NCBI GenBank assembly: GCA_019637175.1
Contig: JAHBWD010000006.1
Location: forward strand, 124,001-188,000
Source of the DNA: Labilithrix sp.
Lineage (GTDB): Bacteria > Myxococcota_A > Polyangia > Polyangiales > Polyangiaceae
Reading direction: 5' to 3'
DNA: 64,000 nt
Shown: one piece after another, positions 9,389 to 17,676 of the stretch
Position numbering within the stretch: position 1 is the first letter of the stretch
How the letters are laid out: every line of letters begins with the position of its first letter
The notes under the pieces: model-generated
What the model saw: only the letters and a program-made list of their open reading frames with translations
Told to the model about the DNA's origin: nothing
Database searches by the model: none
Program-made: the position numbers and the translations under genes

Positions 9389-9751
9389 TCAGCCGACGCG
9401 GTGGCAGTTCTTGGTGACCACCGTGCGCACGATGGCGATGTTCGCGCTCGAGCGCTCGGCGGCGAGATAGATGAACATCGTCGGCGACAAGATCTTGATG
9501 AAGTGGATCTGGTCGCCGAGCGTGAGGATGATGTCCTCGAGCGTCGTCTGCAGGCCGAGGGCCTTCATGATCTTGAGCTTCTGTTTGACGAGCTCGCTGT
9601 TGTACGCGCTCGCGACGGCGAGATCGAAGTCGGTGCGCGTCGACTTGACCGCCAGCGTCATGCCGGAGTCCAGGTCGACGAGCGACGCGGCGACGAACCC
9701 CGGGATCTCGGAGGCGAAGAGGTCGAACACTTGATTCGTTTCGGTGGGCAT
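9389..9751 (-). CDS. Roadblock/LC7 domain protein (MglB-like)
   Basis: A 120-residue single-domain roadblock protein. EIPGFVAASLVDLDSGMTLA forms helix 1 and the first strands, then a long helix ending NSELVKQKLKIMKALG, then DIILTLGDQIHFIKIL and MFIYLAAERSSANIAIVRTV. It is a clear paralogue of the C-terminal domain of the receiver protein encoded at 10846-12072 (shared GFV-AALVD-DSGM-L, DI-ITLG-Q-H-I and AN-A--R). Start ATG with GAGGTG before it. It follows the pseudo-GTPase gene by 21 bp. Probable role: dimeric regulator of the MglA-type GTPase of the operon. Confidence 0.88.
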   Translation of the reverse strand: MPTETNQVFDLFASEIPGFVAASLVDLDSGMTLAVKSTRTDFDLAVASAYNSELVKQKLKIMKALGLQTTLEDIILTLGDQIHFIKILSPTMFIYLAAERSSANIAIVRTVVTKNCHRVG

Positions 9752-9772
9752 TGGGCACCTCGGTGGGAAAGA

Positions 9773-10612
9773 TCACGCAAACCAGCTCTTCTTGACTCTC
9801 TTGAGCTCGTCGACGAGGTCGTCCAGGCGGGTCTGGACGGCCCTCGCGCGCTCCGCCGCGCGGCTGAGCGACTTGCCGCTCTCGGCGCGCAGCGCGTCGA
9901 CGCTGCTCTGGAGCTCGCGGATGCGAGCGTCGGTGTCTTCGAACGCGGTCTCGGCGCGCGCGCGCGCGTCCGCGGCGTGGGCCGCCGCGGCCAGCTCGGA
10001 TCGCTCGAGGGCGGCTCTGATGACGACGAGCTCCGCGCGAACGTCGACGAGGTGCTCGCGAACCGTCTCGCGGAGAACGCGCCGTAGCGCGTCGAGCAGC
10101 GGATGCGCGGCGTCGTCGCCTTCGCCTGCGGCTTCGGCCGGCGCCGGCGACTTCTCCATCGCCGCCAAGATCTCGCCGAGCGTGACCTCGAGCGTCGCGA
10201 GCGCCTCCGGACCGGCCGCGTCGTGGACGACCACGGGCACGCTCGCCCGCTCCGCGCGCGCGAGGAACGCGCGGACCTCCGAGAGGGAGGCCTCGTTCAT
10301 CGCCTCGGCCTCGGGGTGCGCGTCGGGAACGAAGACGACGCCGTCCGCGTCGCGCAGGAGATCCTCGAACCGGGCCGAAGCGTCGGCGCGAGGCGCGACG
10401 ACGCTCACGAGCACGTCGCAGTCGCGGAAGCGCCCGCGGTCGGTGGGGTGCCAAGCGAGCGCGATCGTGTCGCTGGCCGGGTCACTGCTGACCCGGACGT
10501 CGTCCGAAGCTCGCTGGAGGAGATCGACGATCGTCGCGACGCCCGCAGGTGTGGGGCCGACACAGGCGATCTTCGCTTCGATGCGATGCTCGCGCACGTT
10601 CAGGTAGGCCAC
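9773..10612 (-). CDS. Degenerate MglA-like GTPase with C-terminal coiled coil
   Basis: A 279-residue protein, first gene of the operon. The start MAYLNVREHRIEAKIACVGP matches the opening of MglA-like GTPases, but the P-loop reads GPTPAGVAT, with neither Lys nor Ser/Thr of the GKT/S motif. The later strands DCDVLVSVVAP and DADGVVFVPDAH and the strand ending VPVVVHD replace G3 and NKxD without the functional residues. Nucleotide hydrolysis is therefore unlikely. Residues about 165-275 are highly charged, heptad-like helix and should form a coiled coil. Start GTG at 10612, with a sigma-54-like element just upstream. A scaffold or decoy for the roadblock proteins is an inference. Confidence 0.6.
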   Translation of the reverse strand: MAYLNVREHRIEAKIACVGPTPAGVATIVDLLQRASDDVRVSSDPASDTIALAWHPTDRGRFRDCDVLVSVVAPRADASARFEDLLRDADGVVFVPDAHPEAEAMNEASLSEVRAFLARAERASVPVVVHDAAGPEALATLEVTLGEILAAMEKSPAPAEAAGEGDDAAHPLLDALRRVLRETVREHLVDVRAELVVIRAALERSELAAAAHAADARARAETAFEDTDARIRELQSSVDALRAESGKSLSRAAERARAVQTRLDDLVDELKRVKKSWFA

Positions 10613-10624
10613 ACGGGCTGCCTT

Positions 10625-10640
10625 CGCAATCGATGTACCA
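10625..10640 (-). promoter_or_regulatory. Sigma-54-like promoter element for the GTPase/kinase operon
   Basis: Minus-strand TGGTACATCGATTGCG has GG and GC exactly ten bases apart, with TGGTAC at -24 (5 of 6) and TTGC at -12. The -12 C lies 14 bases from the GTG of the first operon gene, so the transcript would have almost no leader. The operon ends with an NtrC-type activator, which fits autoregulation. Confidence 0.5.
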
Positions 10641-10815
10641 CCGCGCGCGTATCGGCTTTTCGTGCTCTTGCTCGGCGGCCGTCCAAGATCCGGACGCGCG
10701 TCCGTTCGGTTGCTGGACGACGCGTCGCGCGCTCGCGCTGGTCGCCAGGGTTGCCATCGCGCGTTTCGCTCGGCGCGCGAGGATCGAGCCGACGGCGCGC
10801 GACGGCGGCGTCCCG

Positions 10816-10831
10816 TGGCACGCGCACTGCA
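10816..10831 (+). promoter_or_regulatory. Sigma-54-like promoter element for the receiver-PATAN-roadblock gene
   Basis: TGGCACGCGCACTGCA keeps GG and GC ten bases apart, with a perfect TGGCACG at -24. The -12 C is 16 bases before the ATG at 10846, and no Shine-Dalgarno is visible between them. The element faces away from the one at 10625-10640. The 175 bp between the two could hold activator sites, but no clear repeated operator is seen there. Confidence 0.55.
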
Positions 10832-10845
10832 CCAGCGCTCGCTCG

Positions 10846-12072
10846 ATGACCGTCTGGGGGAAGGATCGCAGCATCGTCCTTGCCGACGACGAAGAGGCGC
10901 TCGCGTGGTCGCTCGCGGCCCGCCTCGTCAAGGCGTTTCCCAACTACCGCGTCGAGACGGCGAAGGACGGCGAGTCGGCGCTCGCGCTCGTGGAGAGAGC
11001 GCCGCTCGATCTCCTCATCGCCGACATTCGAATGCCGGGCATGAGCGGGATCGATCTCGTGATGGGGGCTCGCTCTCTCTATCCCGATCTACCGGTCATC
11101 GTCATGACCGCGTTCAAGTCGGCCGACGTCGCGCGCCTCGACGACGGACCGTTCACCGGCTTCCTCGAGAAGCCGTTCGAGTTCGAGAGCCTCGTCGAGC
11201 TCGTCGCCAACGCGCTCACGCCGGCGAGCGAGGGCTTCTCCGGGGCGATCTCCGTCCAGACGCTGCCGGACATCGTGCAGCTCTACGTGCTCTCCAGCGC
11301 GACGGGCCTCCTCCGCGTGAGGCACCGATCGTTCGAGGGACAGATCTACTTCTCGCAAGGCGCCATCCTCCACGCGGTCTCGCCGAGCGGGACGGGCGAC
11401 GACGCCTTCCACGAGATCATGATGTGGAGCGCGGGCGAGTTCTCGATGCGCATGGGCGTCGCCGCGCCCGAGCGCTCGCTCCACTCGAACTGGCAGGAGC
11501 TGATCATGGAGAGCGTTCGTCGGATCGACGAGGCGCGCCGGTCGAGCCCGCCCGGACCTCCCACGGCGGGTGCGACGGGCTGGACGCAACGCCCGCCGTC
11601 GATCTCCGACGACGAGCTCGATCAGGCCTTCACGGACTTCGCGGAGGAGGCGATCTCGTTCGCTGCTCCGCGCGCACCCGAAATCACACCCGAACCCATG
11701 ACGGAGATCCCCATGAACATCAAAGACAGCCTCGCCAAGCTCAATCAGATCGACGGATTCGTCGGCGCGGCGCTCGTCGACTCGGAGAGCGGCATGCTCC
11801 TCGGGCAGGAAGGCGGCGGCAACCTGAACCTCGAGGTCGCGGCCGCCGGCAACACCGAGGTCGTGCGCGCCAAGCGCAAGACGATGAACAACCTCGCGCT
11901 GAAGGACGGCATCGAGGACATCCTCATCACCCTCGGCAAGCAGTACCATCTGATCCGTCCGCTCCGTGCGCGAAACACGCTCTTCTTCTACGTCGCCCTC
12001 GATCGCCAGCGCGCGAACCTCGCGATGGCGCGCCTCGCGCTCGCGGACGTCGAGAAGGATCTCCAGGTCTGA
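10846..12072 (+). CDS. Receiver - PATAN (DUF4388) - roadblock fusion protein
   Basis: A 408-residue three-domain protein. The receiver is at 5-125 (acidic DDEE at 14-17, phospho-acceptor D60 in IADIRMPGMSG, K109 in FLEKPF). PATAN/DUF4388 is at about 130-225 (TGLLRVRHRSFEGQIYFSQG, AILHA). A linker follows, then a roadblock domain at about 291-405 (IDGFVGAALVDSESGMLLG, DILITLGKQYHLI, ANLAMARLAL). The ATG at 10846 is chosen because the receiver begins there; an upstream open stretch to 10549 is Arg-rich and unlike protein. Phosphorylation by the kinase encoded opposite could control the roadblock domain and hence a GTPase. The divergent sigma-54-like element suggests co-regulation with that operon. 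Confidence 0.9.
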   Translation: MTVWGKDRSIVLADDEEALAWSLAARLVKAFPNYRVETAKDGESALALVERAPLDLLIADIRMPGMSGIDLVMGARSLYPDLPVIVMTAFKSADVARLDDGPFTGFLEKPFEFESLVELVANALTPASEGFSGAISVQTLPDIVQLYVLSSATGLLRVRHRSFEGQIYFSQGAILHAVSPSGTGDDAFHEIMMWSAGEFSMRMGVAAPERSLHSNWQELIMESVRRIDEARRSSPPGPPTAGATGWTQRPPSISDDELDQAFTDFAEEAISFAAPRAPEITPEPMTEIPMNIKDSLAKLNQIDGFVGAALVDSESGMLLGQEGGGNLNLEVAAAGNTEVVRAKRKTMNNLALKDGIEDILITLGKQYHLIRPLRARNTLFFYVALDRQRANLAMARLALADVEKDLQV

Positions 12073-12114
12073 TTCGACCCGCCGCGGCGGGGCGGAGAGG
12101 AACGAGAGGCGTCG

Positions 12115-12471
12115 ATGATCGCCAAGACGTCCATTTTTGCGCTCGCCAAGGCTCTCGAAGGGATCCCGGTGCTGGGCACGCTGAGCGGCACCCCTGCGGC
12201 GCGCGCCGGGATCCGTTACGGAGATGTCCTCTTGTCGGTCAACGGCAAGAGGACGAAGACCATCGCCGATTACATCGAGGCCAAGGCTCTGCGGCCGGAC
12301 GGCATGGACATCGTCGTGTTCCGTACGGGCACGGAGAAGATCGAGCACCTCGTGTACGACGAGCCCGCGGCGCCCGCAGACCCCGCCGCGATCTTGGCCG
12401 AGCTCGTCACGCTGCGTATCGCGCCGACGACCTTCGACGGCGAGGGCGGCGGCGGCGGCGCTCCGGCGTGA
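12115..12471 (+). CDS. Small single PDZ-domain protein
   Basis: A 118-residue protein with no signal peptide. Residues 15-85 form a PDZ domain: IPVLGTLSGTPAARAGIRYG is the carboxylate-binding loop and first helix, followed by DVLLSVNGKRTKTIADYIEA and MDIVVFRTG. The tail ends in a Gly-rich run. PDZ domains of this type bind C-terminal peptides. It sits 42 bp after the receiver-PATAN-roadblock gene in the same direction and is likely co-transcribed, so a scaffold role in that signalling module is plausible. Being cytoplasmic and protease-free distinguishes it from DegP/CtpA-type PDZ proteins. Confidence 0.75.
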   Translation: MIAKTSIFALAKALEGIPVLGTLSGTPAARAGIRYGDVLLSVNGKRTKTIADYIEAKALRPDGMDIVVFRTGTEKIEHLVYDEPAAPADPAAILAELVTLRIAPTTFDGEGGGGGAPA

Positions 12472-12474
12472 GGG

Positions 12475-13152
12475 CTACTCGACGCGCTCGAGCACGACGT
12501 CGTCGATGAGGAAGCAGCCGCCGTCGGCGCCCGCGCCCACGACGTTCACGTACTGACCCTGCGTGACGACGAGCGTCGCCTCGAGGCGCTGCCACGCGTC
12601 GGTCAACGTGATGTGGGGAGACTGCACGATGTCTCGCTCCTTCCACGGCGGATTGTCGAACGTGCGGAGCATGATGAACGCCTTGGTCGCGACCGGGTAG
12701 CCGGGCGCCTTTCGAACCCACATCGCGGCGTAGAAGACCGAGCCCACCGGTGGATTGTCGACGTGGCCGCCGTCGTCGATGGAATAGAAGGTCGACCCGT
12801 CGGAGCACACGCGGCACGACTTCGCGCCGCTGCGCGCGTACGCGCTCTCGGAGGCGAGGGTCGAGCGGTACGCTCCCCAGAAGTCGCAGCCCGTCTCGAA
12901 GGTGCCGTTCTTGTGGAGGTTCGGTCTCGTCGCCGCGTCGACCGTCGCGTCGACGTCGATCGAGACGTCGGGCGCGTTCGTCGCGTCGCTCGCGACGCTC
13001 GCGTCGCCGGTCGGCGCGGCGTCTTCGGGGGAGATGGGATCCTCGCCGGTCGAGAGGCCGCCGAGCGGCGTGAGCAGGCTGCACGCCGAGATCGTCGCGG
13101 CGAAGGCCGCCGATCCGATGACGTGCGAACCTGCTCGGTGAGAACGCCGCAT
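12475..13152 (-). CDS. Lipoprotein with carbohydrate-binding-like beta-sandwich domain
   Basis: A 225-residue lipoprotein. The signal peptide ends in ISAC (C24), then comes an Asp/Ala-rich linker (about 40-75) that would span the cell-surface polysaccharide. From residue 78, NLHKNGTFETGCDFWGAYRS opens a domain seen in CBM-like jelly-roll proteins. It closes with the beta-strand TDAWQRLEATLVV and a C-terminal DDVVLERVE. The ATG overlaps the stop of the formylglycine-generating-enzyme-like gene by one base (TGATG), so the two are translated together and probably act together on the outer surface. The last 29 bp recur exactly at 2989-3017. The ligand is unknown. Confidence 0.7.
   Translation of the reverse strand: MRRSHRAGSHVIGSAAFAATISACSLLTPLGGLSTGEDPISPEDAAPTGDASVASDATNAPDVSIDVDATVDAATRPNLHKNGTFETGCDFWGAYRSTLASESAYARSGAKSCRVCSDGSTFYSIDDGGHVDNPPVGSVFYAAMWVRKAPGYPVATKAFIMLRTFDNPPWKERDIVQSPHITLTDAWQRLEATLVVTQGQYVNVVGAGADGGCFLIDDVVLERVE
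12477..12505. repeat. Second copy of the 29-bp repeat shared with 2989-3017
   Basis: The 3' end of the lipoprotein gene, encoding DDVVLERVE and two bases of the stop. The identical 29 bases lie outside any gene at 2989-3017. Flanking bases differ immediately on both sides. Confidence 0.6.
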
Positions 13153-15392
13153 CAGGGCGCTTCGGGCAGGGCCGTGGCAGGGTAGACGGCGATCGGCCTC
13201 GCGCATCGGCCGCCGGTGCGGCCGTACTTCGTGAGCACGGCGAAGCCGCCGCTGTAGTTGTGCCCGATCATCGAGTTGGCGTCGAAGTGCGACGTCTCGA
13301 AGCTCCCGTTCCGCGTCCACGGGCGGTTTCCGGTCGTCGCGGTGCCTGCCTGCGCCGTGATCTCCATCATGTTGCCCGCCAGATCGCGATGGCCGTAACG
13401 GCCCGCGCCCGCCGGGTAACGGCCCGGCGGCGCGACCGCGACGGATTGATCGTCGGCCTGATTGACCATCGCCTCGGCGAGAGCAGCGCGCGCGCGGCCT
13501 TGGAGCGGCGCGCGGTAATCGTTGACGAACGCGCTCGCGTAGTTCCACTGGAGGTTCGCGCGCTCGACCCGCACGAGCAGATCGGCGCGCTGCTGCGCCG
13601 AGAGGTTCACGTTGAACACGCTGTACTGGCCGTTCACCGCGTCCGCCGGCGGCGTGTACCCGTAGTTGTTCGTCGGCCCGACGACGTGCGAGCCCGACGA
13701 CGCGAAGCCGATCGCGCGCGACGCGACGTCCGAGCCCCACGGGAACCTTCGGCCGTTGCTCATGCCGTTGCCGCTGCCGTTGCCGCCGTACGCGGCGTAA
13801 TACTCGTCGAGGGTCTCGAGGCGACCGCCGTCCCACGCGCAGAACGCCGCGAGGATGAAGTAGGTCACGCACGTCATCGACTTCTGCTCCACGCGCTCGC
13901 GCGAGACGACGTGCTGCGCCTCTCCGCTGAACACGCGCTCGTCGTCGGTGAGATAGAACGTGCGCGAGCCGTACGCGCCCGGGCCGATGTAGCAGCCGAA
14001 GCCGTTGAGCCCGCCGGGCTCGTTGTTGTAGCGATTGCCGCTCACCTGGTTGAGCGCGCCGTAGTTGCACGGCACCGCCGGACCGCCGCTGGGGTTGCAC
14101 GTGTCCGTCGGGTGGTTGGCCTGCGTGAACCCCGTCGGCAAGAACTTGTCGAGCGCCGCGGGGAGCTGATTCGGCGCGAGGATGTTCTCGCGGTTCGCCT
14201 GCACCCAGCCCTGCACGTTGCCGCCCACCGCGTCGAGGAAGCGACGGATGCGCCCCGACGTGACCTGGTACTTGTCGAGACGGAACGCCGTCGCGTTCGA
14301 CCAGCCTTCGAGGTTGTACGCCGGGACCTCCGCGCTCGCGCAGCAGTCTTCGTTCGCGTTGCCCGCGACGTCGGCGTCGCCGGTGCCGCAGGTGGTGCCG
14401 CCGTTGCGCATCGTGCAGCTCCGCGCGAACGCGCACTTCTTGGCGTGGTTACAGCCCGTGCTGAGGCAGTCGACGGCGTTGATGCACGTGAGCCCGGCCA
14501 CGCAGCCGGGCGCGCCCGTGTCGGTGCCGACCGTGCTCGAGCCGCAGTCGACGTCGGTCTCGTTGCCGTTCTTCACGCCGTCATTGGCCGTCGGCGCCGC
14601 GCACACGAGCGCGTCGCACACGCCCTCGACGCAGTCGGCGGGGACCGCGCACTTCTTCGTCGGCGCGCACTTCGTCACGCACGAGCCGCCGCAGTCGACG
14701 TCGGTCTCGTCGCCGTCCTTGATGCCGTCGGTGCACGTCGGCGCCTCGCACTTCTTCGCGGGGTTGCAGACGCCCTCGCAGTCGCCGTTCACCGCGCAGT
14801 CCTTGCCCGCCTTGCACGCGGGCGCGCCGGTGGTGCCGCCGCAGTCGATGTCGGTCTCGCCCGCGTTGCGGCGCCCGTCGGTGTGCGCGTCCGGCGTGAC
14901 CGCGACGCACTTGTTGGCGGTGCAGACGTCGCTCTTGCAGTCTTTGTCCTGGCTGCACGGTTCGCCGATCTCGCACGCGACCGGCAGGCCGACGCCGCAC
15001 GTCTTCCCCGCGGACGGCCCGCACATGCCCCCGACGCAGCTCCCGCTCGTGCAGTCGGTGGGTGCGACGCACGGCGCGCCGTCGCACGCCTTGCAGGGAC
15101 CTCCGCAGTCGATCCCTTGCTCGCCCTGATTCTGCTTCTTGTCTTCGCAGCTCCCGGGGGAGCACACGCCGCCGACGCAGTTGAGGTTCGCGCAGTCGCC
15201 GTCCTTCGCGCAGGCCTCGCCGATCTCGCACTTCTTCACGGCGGGATCGCACGGCAGCGCAGCCTCGACCGTCGCGTCCGGGGCGGCGTCGTCGCCGCCT
15301 GGCGGCGGCTCCTCGCCCGGCGTCGCGGTCGAGCACGCCAACACCATCATCGAGACGCCCAGGACCATGGTCCCCGCCGCCAGTATGCGCAT
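13152..15392 (-). CDS. Cys-rich lipoprotein with C-terminal formylglycine-generating-enzyme-like domain
   Basis: A 746-residue lipoprotein (lipobox VLAC, C20). Residues 45-330 hold several Cys-rich repeats of about 50 residues, with the recurring core DG-KNGxETDVDCGG and CxxGxxCxxxxDC, as in eukaryote-like surface proteins of Polyangia. From about 355 to 746 comes an FGE-sulfatase/SUMF1-like domain: AFRLDKYQVTSGRIRRFLDA at the start, GGRLETLDEYYAAYGG, RRFPWGSD, then YGHRDLAGNMMEIT and NYSGGFAVLTKYGRTGGRCA at the end. Family members either oxidise a Cys of sulfatases or only bind. The catalytic Cys pair was not confirmed here, so this may be a non-catalytic surface protein. It overlaps the next lipoprotein gene by one base. 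Confidence 0.78.
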   Translation of the reverse strand: MRILAAGTMVLGVSMMVLACSTATPGEEPPPGGDDAAPDATVEAALPCDPAVKKCEIGEACAKDGDCANLNCVGGVCSPGSCEDKKQNQGEQGIDCGGPCKACDGAPCVAPTDCTSGSCVGGMCGPSAGKTCGVGLPVACEIGEPCSQDKDCKSDVCTANKCVAVTPDAHTDGRRNAGETDIDCGGTTGAPACKAGKDCAVNGDCEGVCNPAKKCEAPTCTDGIKDGDETDVDCGGSCVTKCAPTKKCAVPADCVEGVCDALVCAAPTANDGVKNGNETDVDCGSSTVGTDTGAPGCVAGLTCINAVDCLSTGCNHAKKCAFARSCTMRNGGTTCGTGDADVAGNANEDCCASAEVPAYNLEGWSNATAFRLDKYQVTSGRIRRFLDAVGGNVQGWVQANRENILAPNQLPAALDKFLPTGFTQANHPTDTCNPSGGPAVPCNYGALNQVSGNRYNNEPGGLNGFGCYIGPGAYGSRTFYLTDDERVFSGEAQHVVSRERVEQKSMTCVTYFILAAFCAWDGGRLETLDEYYAAYGGNGSGNGMSNGRRFPWGSDVASRAIGFASSGSHVVGPTNNYGYTPPADAVNGQYSVFNVNLSAQQRADLLVRVERANLQWNYASAFVNDYRAPLQGRARAALAEAMVNQADDQSVAVAPPGRYPAGAGRYGHRDLAGNMMEITAQAGTATTGNRPWTRNGSFETSHFDANSMIGHNYSGGFAVLTKYGRTGGRCARPIAVYPATALPEAP

Positions 15393-15491
15393 TCGTAACA
15401 GCGTACCGCGCCTCCGGGCGCCGGATCGAGGGCGCTTGCGGAAAAACGTTTCGTGTGCGAAGTATTCTGCCTTCTACGAGGTAAATCGCTC

Positions 15492-17060
15492 ATGAACATG
15501 CGGGAGTTGGTCGCCGATCTCGAGGCTCGACGCGCCAAAGTGCGCGAAATGGGGGGCGCGGAGCGGGTTCAGAAGCAGCACGATCGCGGAAAGCTGACCG
15601 CCCGCGAGCGCATGGCGCGCTTCTTCGACGACGGCGTCTTCTTCGAGATCGGGGCGCACGGCACGCAGATGGGCATGTCCGCCGGCCCCGACGGGACCGA
15701 CAAGCCCGCCGCCGATGCCGTCGTCACCGGGTTCGGCAAGGTCGACGGCCGCATGGTGTGCTGCGCCGCCTACGACTTCACCGTCAAGGGCGGGAGCATC
15801 GGCTACACCGGCGAAGAGAAGGTCACGCGCCTCCGCCAGATGAGCCTCCGCGGGCGCTGGCCGATCGTGTGGCTCGTCGACTCGGGCGGCGCGCGCATCG
15901 ATCCGGGATCGAGCCACGGCGACATGATCTCGCTCTTCGCCGGATCGGGGCACCTCTTCCGCGAGCAGGTCGTGATGAGCGGCGTCGTGCCCCAGGTCGC
16001 CGCGATGGTCGGCCCGGGCGCCGCCGGCACCGCGTACATCCCCGGCCTCGCCGACTACGTGCCGATGGTCAAGAACGTCGGGAGCCTCGCGCTCGGCGGC
16101 CCTGCGCTCGTCAAGGCCGTCACCGGTCAAGACATCGCCGAGCAAGATCTCGGCGGATCGAAGATCCACGCGGAGACGAGCGGCGTCGGCGACGGCGAGT
16201 TCGAGAGCGACGTCGCGTGCGTCGAGGCGACCAAGAAGTACCTGTCGTACTTCCCTTCGAACTGCGACGAGGAGCCCCCCGTGCTCCCCGTCACCGATCC
16301 CATCGAGCGGCGCGAGGAGTCGCTCCTCGATCTGCTCCCCGAGTCGACGCGCAAGCCGTACGACATGTACAAGCTGATTCGCGCGATCGTCGACCACGGC
16401 GAGATCTTCGACATCAAGCCGCGCTTCGCGCGGAGCATCATCACGTGCCTCGCGCGCATCGGCGGCCGGAGCGTCGGGATCGTCGCGAACCAGCCGAGCT
16501 GGCTCGGCGGCATCCTCGAGAACGACTCGGCCGACAAGGCCGCGCGCTTCATGCAGATCTGCGACGCGTTCAACGTGCCGCTCGTCTTCCTCCAAGACGT
16601 GCCCGGCTTCATGGTCGGCTCGAAGGTCGAGCACGCCGGCATCATCCGCCACGGCGCGAAGATGCTCCACGTGATGAGCGCCGCGACGGTGCCGAAGATC
16701 ACCGTCGTCGTGCGCAAGGCCTACGGCGCGGGCTACTACGTCATGTGCGGGCGCGCGTACGAGCCGGATCTGATCGTCTCGTGGCCCACGGGGGAGATCT
16801 CGGTGATGGGCGCCGAGGGCATGGTCGGCATCGCCGCGCGGAAGCTCTTCGGAGGCGCCGAGCCGCCGCCCGAGGCGAAGAAGATGATCGTCGAGCAGAT
16901 CCAGAAGAACATCGACATCTACAAGGTCGCCGGCTGGGGCCTCGTCGACGAGGTGATCGATCCGCGCGACACGCGCATGGCCATCGCGTGGGGCCTCGAG
17001 CTCGCGCGTCACAAGAAGCTCGAGCGCCCGGCCCGCAAGCGCGGCGTCATCCCGGTGTAG
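15492..17060 (+). CDS. Acyl-CoA carboxylase carboxyltransferase subunit (AccD/PccB type)
   Basis: A 522-residue biotin-dependent carboxyltransferase, the usual length for propionyl-, methylcrotonyl- or acetyl-CoA carboxylase beta chains. It has both crotonase-like halves: the N-terminal half with GKLTARERMARFFDDG, TVKGGSIGYTGEEKV and DSGGARID, and the C-terminal half with LQDVPGFMVGSKVEHAGIIR, RKAYGAGYYVMCGRAYEPD and SWPTGEISVMGAEGMVGI. The segment GPGAAGTAYIPGLADYVPMV is the oxyanion region. The ATG at 15492 has AGGT upstream. It stands alone, with no biotin carboxylase gene nearby, so the partner subunit must be elsewhere. The acyl-CoA substrate cannot be assigned from sequence. Confidence 0.93.
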   Translation: MNMRELVADLEARRAKVREMGGAERVQKQHDRGKLTARERMARFFDDGVFFEIGAHGTQMGMSAGPDGTDKPAADAVVTGFGKVDGRMVCCAAYDFTVKGGSIGYTGEEKVTRLRQMSLRGRWPIVWLVDSGGARIDPGSSHGDMISLFAGSGHLFREQVVMSGVVPQVAAMVGPGAAGTAYIPGLADYVPMVKNVGSLALGGPALVKAVTGQDIAEQDLGGSKIHAETSGVGDGEFESDVACVEATKKYLSYFPSNCDEEPPVLPVTDPIERREESLLDLLPESTRKPYDMYKLIRAIVDHGEIFDIKPRFARSIITCLARIGGRSVGIVANQPSWLGGILENDSADKAARFMQICDAFNVPLVFLQDVPGFMVGSKVEHAGIIRHGAKMLHVMSAATVPKITVVVRKAYGAGYYVMCGRAYEPDLIVSWPTGEISVMGAEGMVGIAARKLFGGAEPPPEAKKMIVEQIQKNIDIYKVAGWGLVDEVIDPRDTRMAIAWGLELARHKKLERPARKRGVIPV

Positions 17061-17174
17061 GCGCCCGTCACAGGCGCTTCGGAAGAAAAACGAAAAACTC
17101 TTGGGACGCGCGTCGAGGCCGCGTGTCAACGAGGTGAGCGGGCAGTCGAGCCCGCCGCTTACAGGAGTTTGACG

Positions 17175-17627
17175 ATGAAGAACGTGTACTTGGCGGGTCT
17201 CGGTGTGCTCCTCTCGATGTCCGTCGCGTGTGCGGCAGAGACCGACCCGGGCGCCTCGAACGCCCGCGCCGGCCTCGCGAACCCGTCGTCGGTCTACTGC
17301 GCCGACCTCGGTTACACCGCCGAACCGGAGAGCTGCACCTTCCCCGACGGGACGAGCTGCGAGCTGTGGTCGTTCTACCGCGGCGCGTGCGGGCAGCAGC
17401 ACTCCTTCTGCAACCGCCATGGCGGCCAGGTCTCGGCGAAGTCGGAAGACATCGGCGACGGCTTCACCACGACGTTTGCGCTCTGCACGCTTCCGAGCGG
17501 CGCCACGTGCAAGGAGCAGGACTTCGCGGCCACGGGCCGTTGCGACTCGCCCGCGGCGCTGTCTCCGTCGAGCGCGCCTCTCGAAGCGCGGAGCGCCGTC
17601 GACGTTCTCACCAGCGATCCGCAATGA
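17175..17627 (+). CDS. Exported protein with two DUF333 domains
   Basis: A 150-residue protein. The signal peptide ends around SVACAAE; C19 could be lipidated, but the lipobox is weak. Two DUF333 units follow. The first is NPSSVYCADLGYTAEP with SCTFPDGTSCELWSFYRGAC (about residues 36-74). The second is HSFCNRHGGQ through CTLPSGATCKEQDF and GRC (about 77-120). The regular Cys pattern suggests disulfides in the periplasm or at the surface. The ATG at 17175 is chosen over the TTG at 17169 because AGGAG lies seven bases before it. DUF333 proteins have no established function (some are named hemolysin-like without proof). Confidence 0.75.
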   Translation: MKNVYLAGLGVLLSMSVACAAETDPGASNARAGLANPSSVYCADLGYTAEPESCTFPDGTSCELWSFYRGACGQQHSFCNRHGGQVSAKSEDIGDGFTTTFALCTLPSGATCKEQDFAATGRCDSPAALSPSSAPLEARSAVDVLTSDPQ

Positions 17628-17676
17628 ACGGCTCAGCGGTGTGACGTGACGTGAAGACTTCGCTACGCTCGCGGGC

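Noticed and set aside
10549..10845. An in-frame upstream extension of the receiver-PATAN-roadblock gene.
   Set aside because: The added residues are Arg/Ala/Ser-rich and unlike any domain, and the receiver begins right at the ATG at 10846.
17061..17168. Short inverted repeat after the carboxyltransferase gene as an intrinsic terminator.
   Set aside because: GCGCC/GGCGC with a seven-base loop is followed by an A-rich and not a U-rich stretch on the coding strand; too weak to call.
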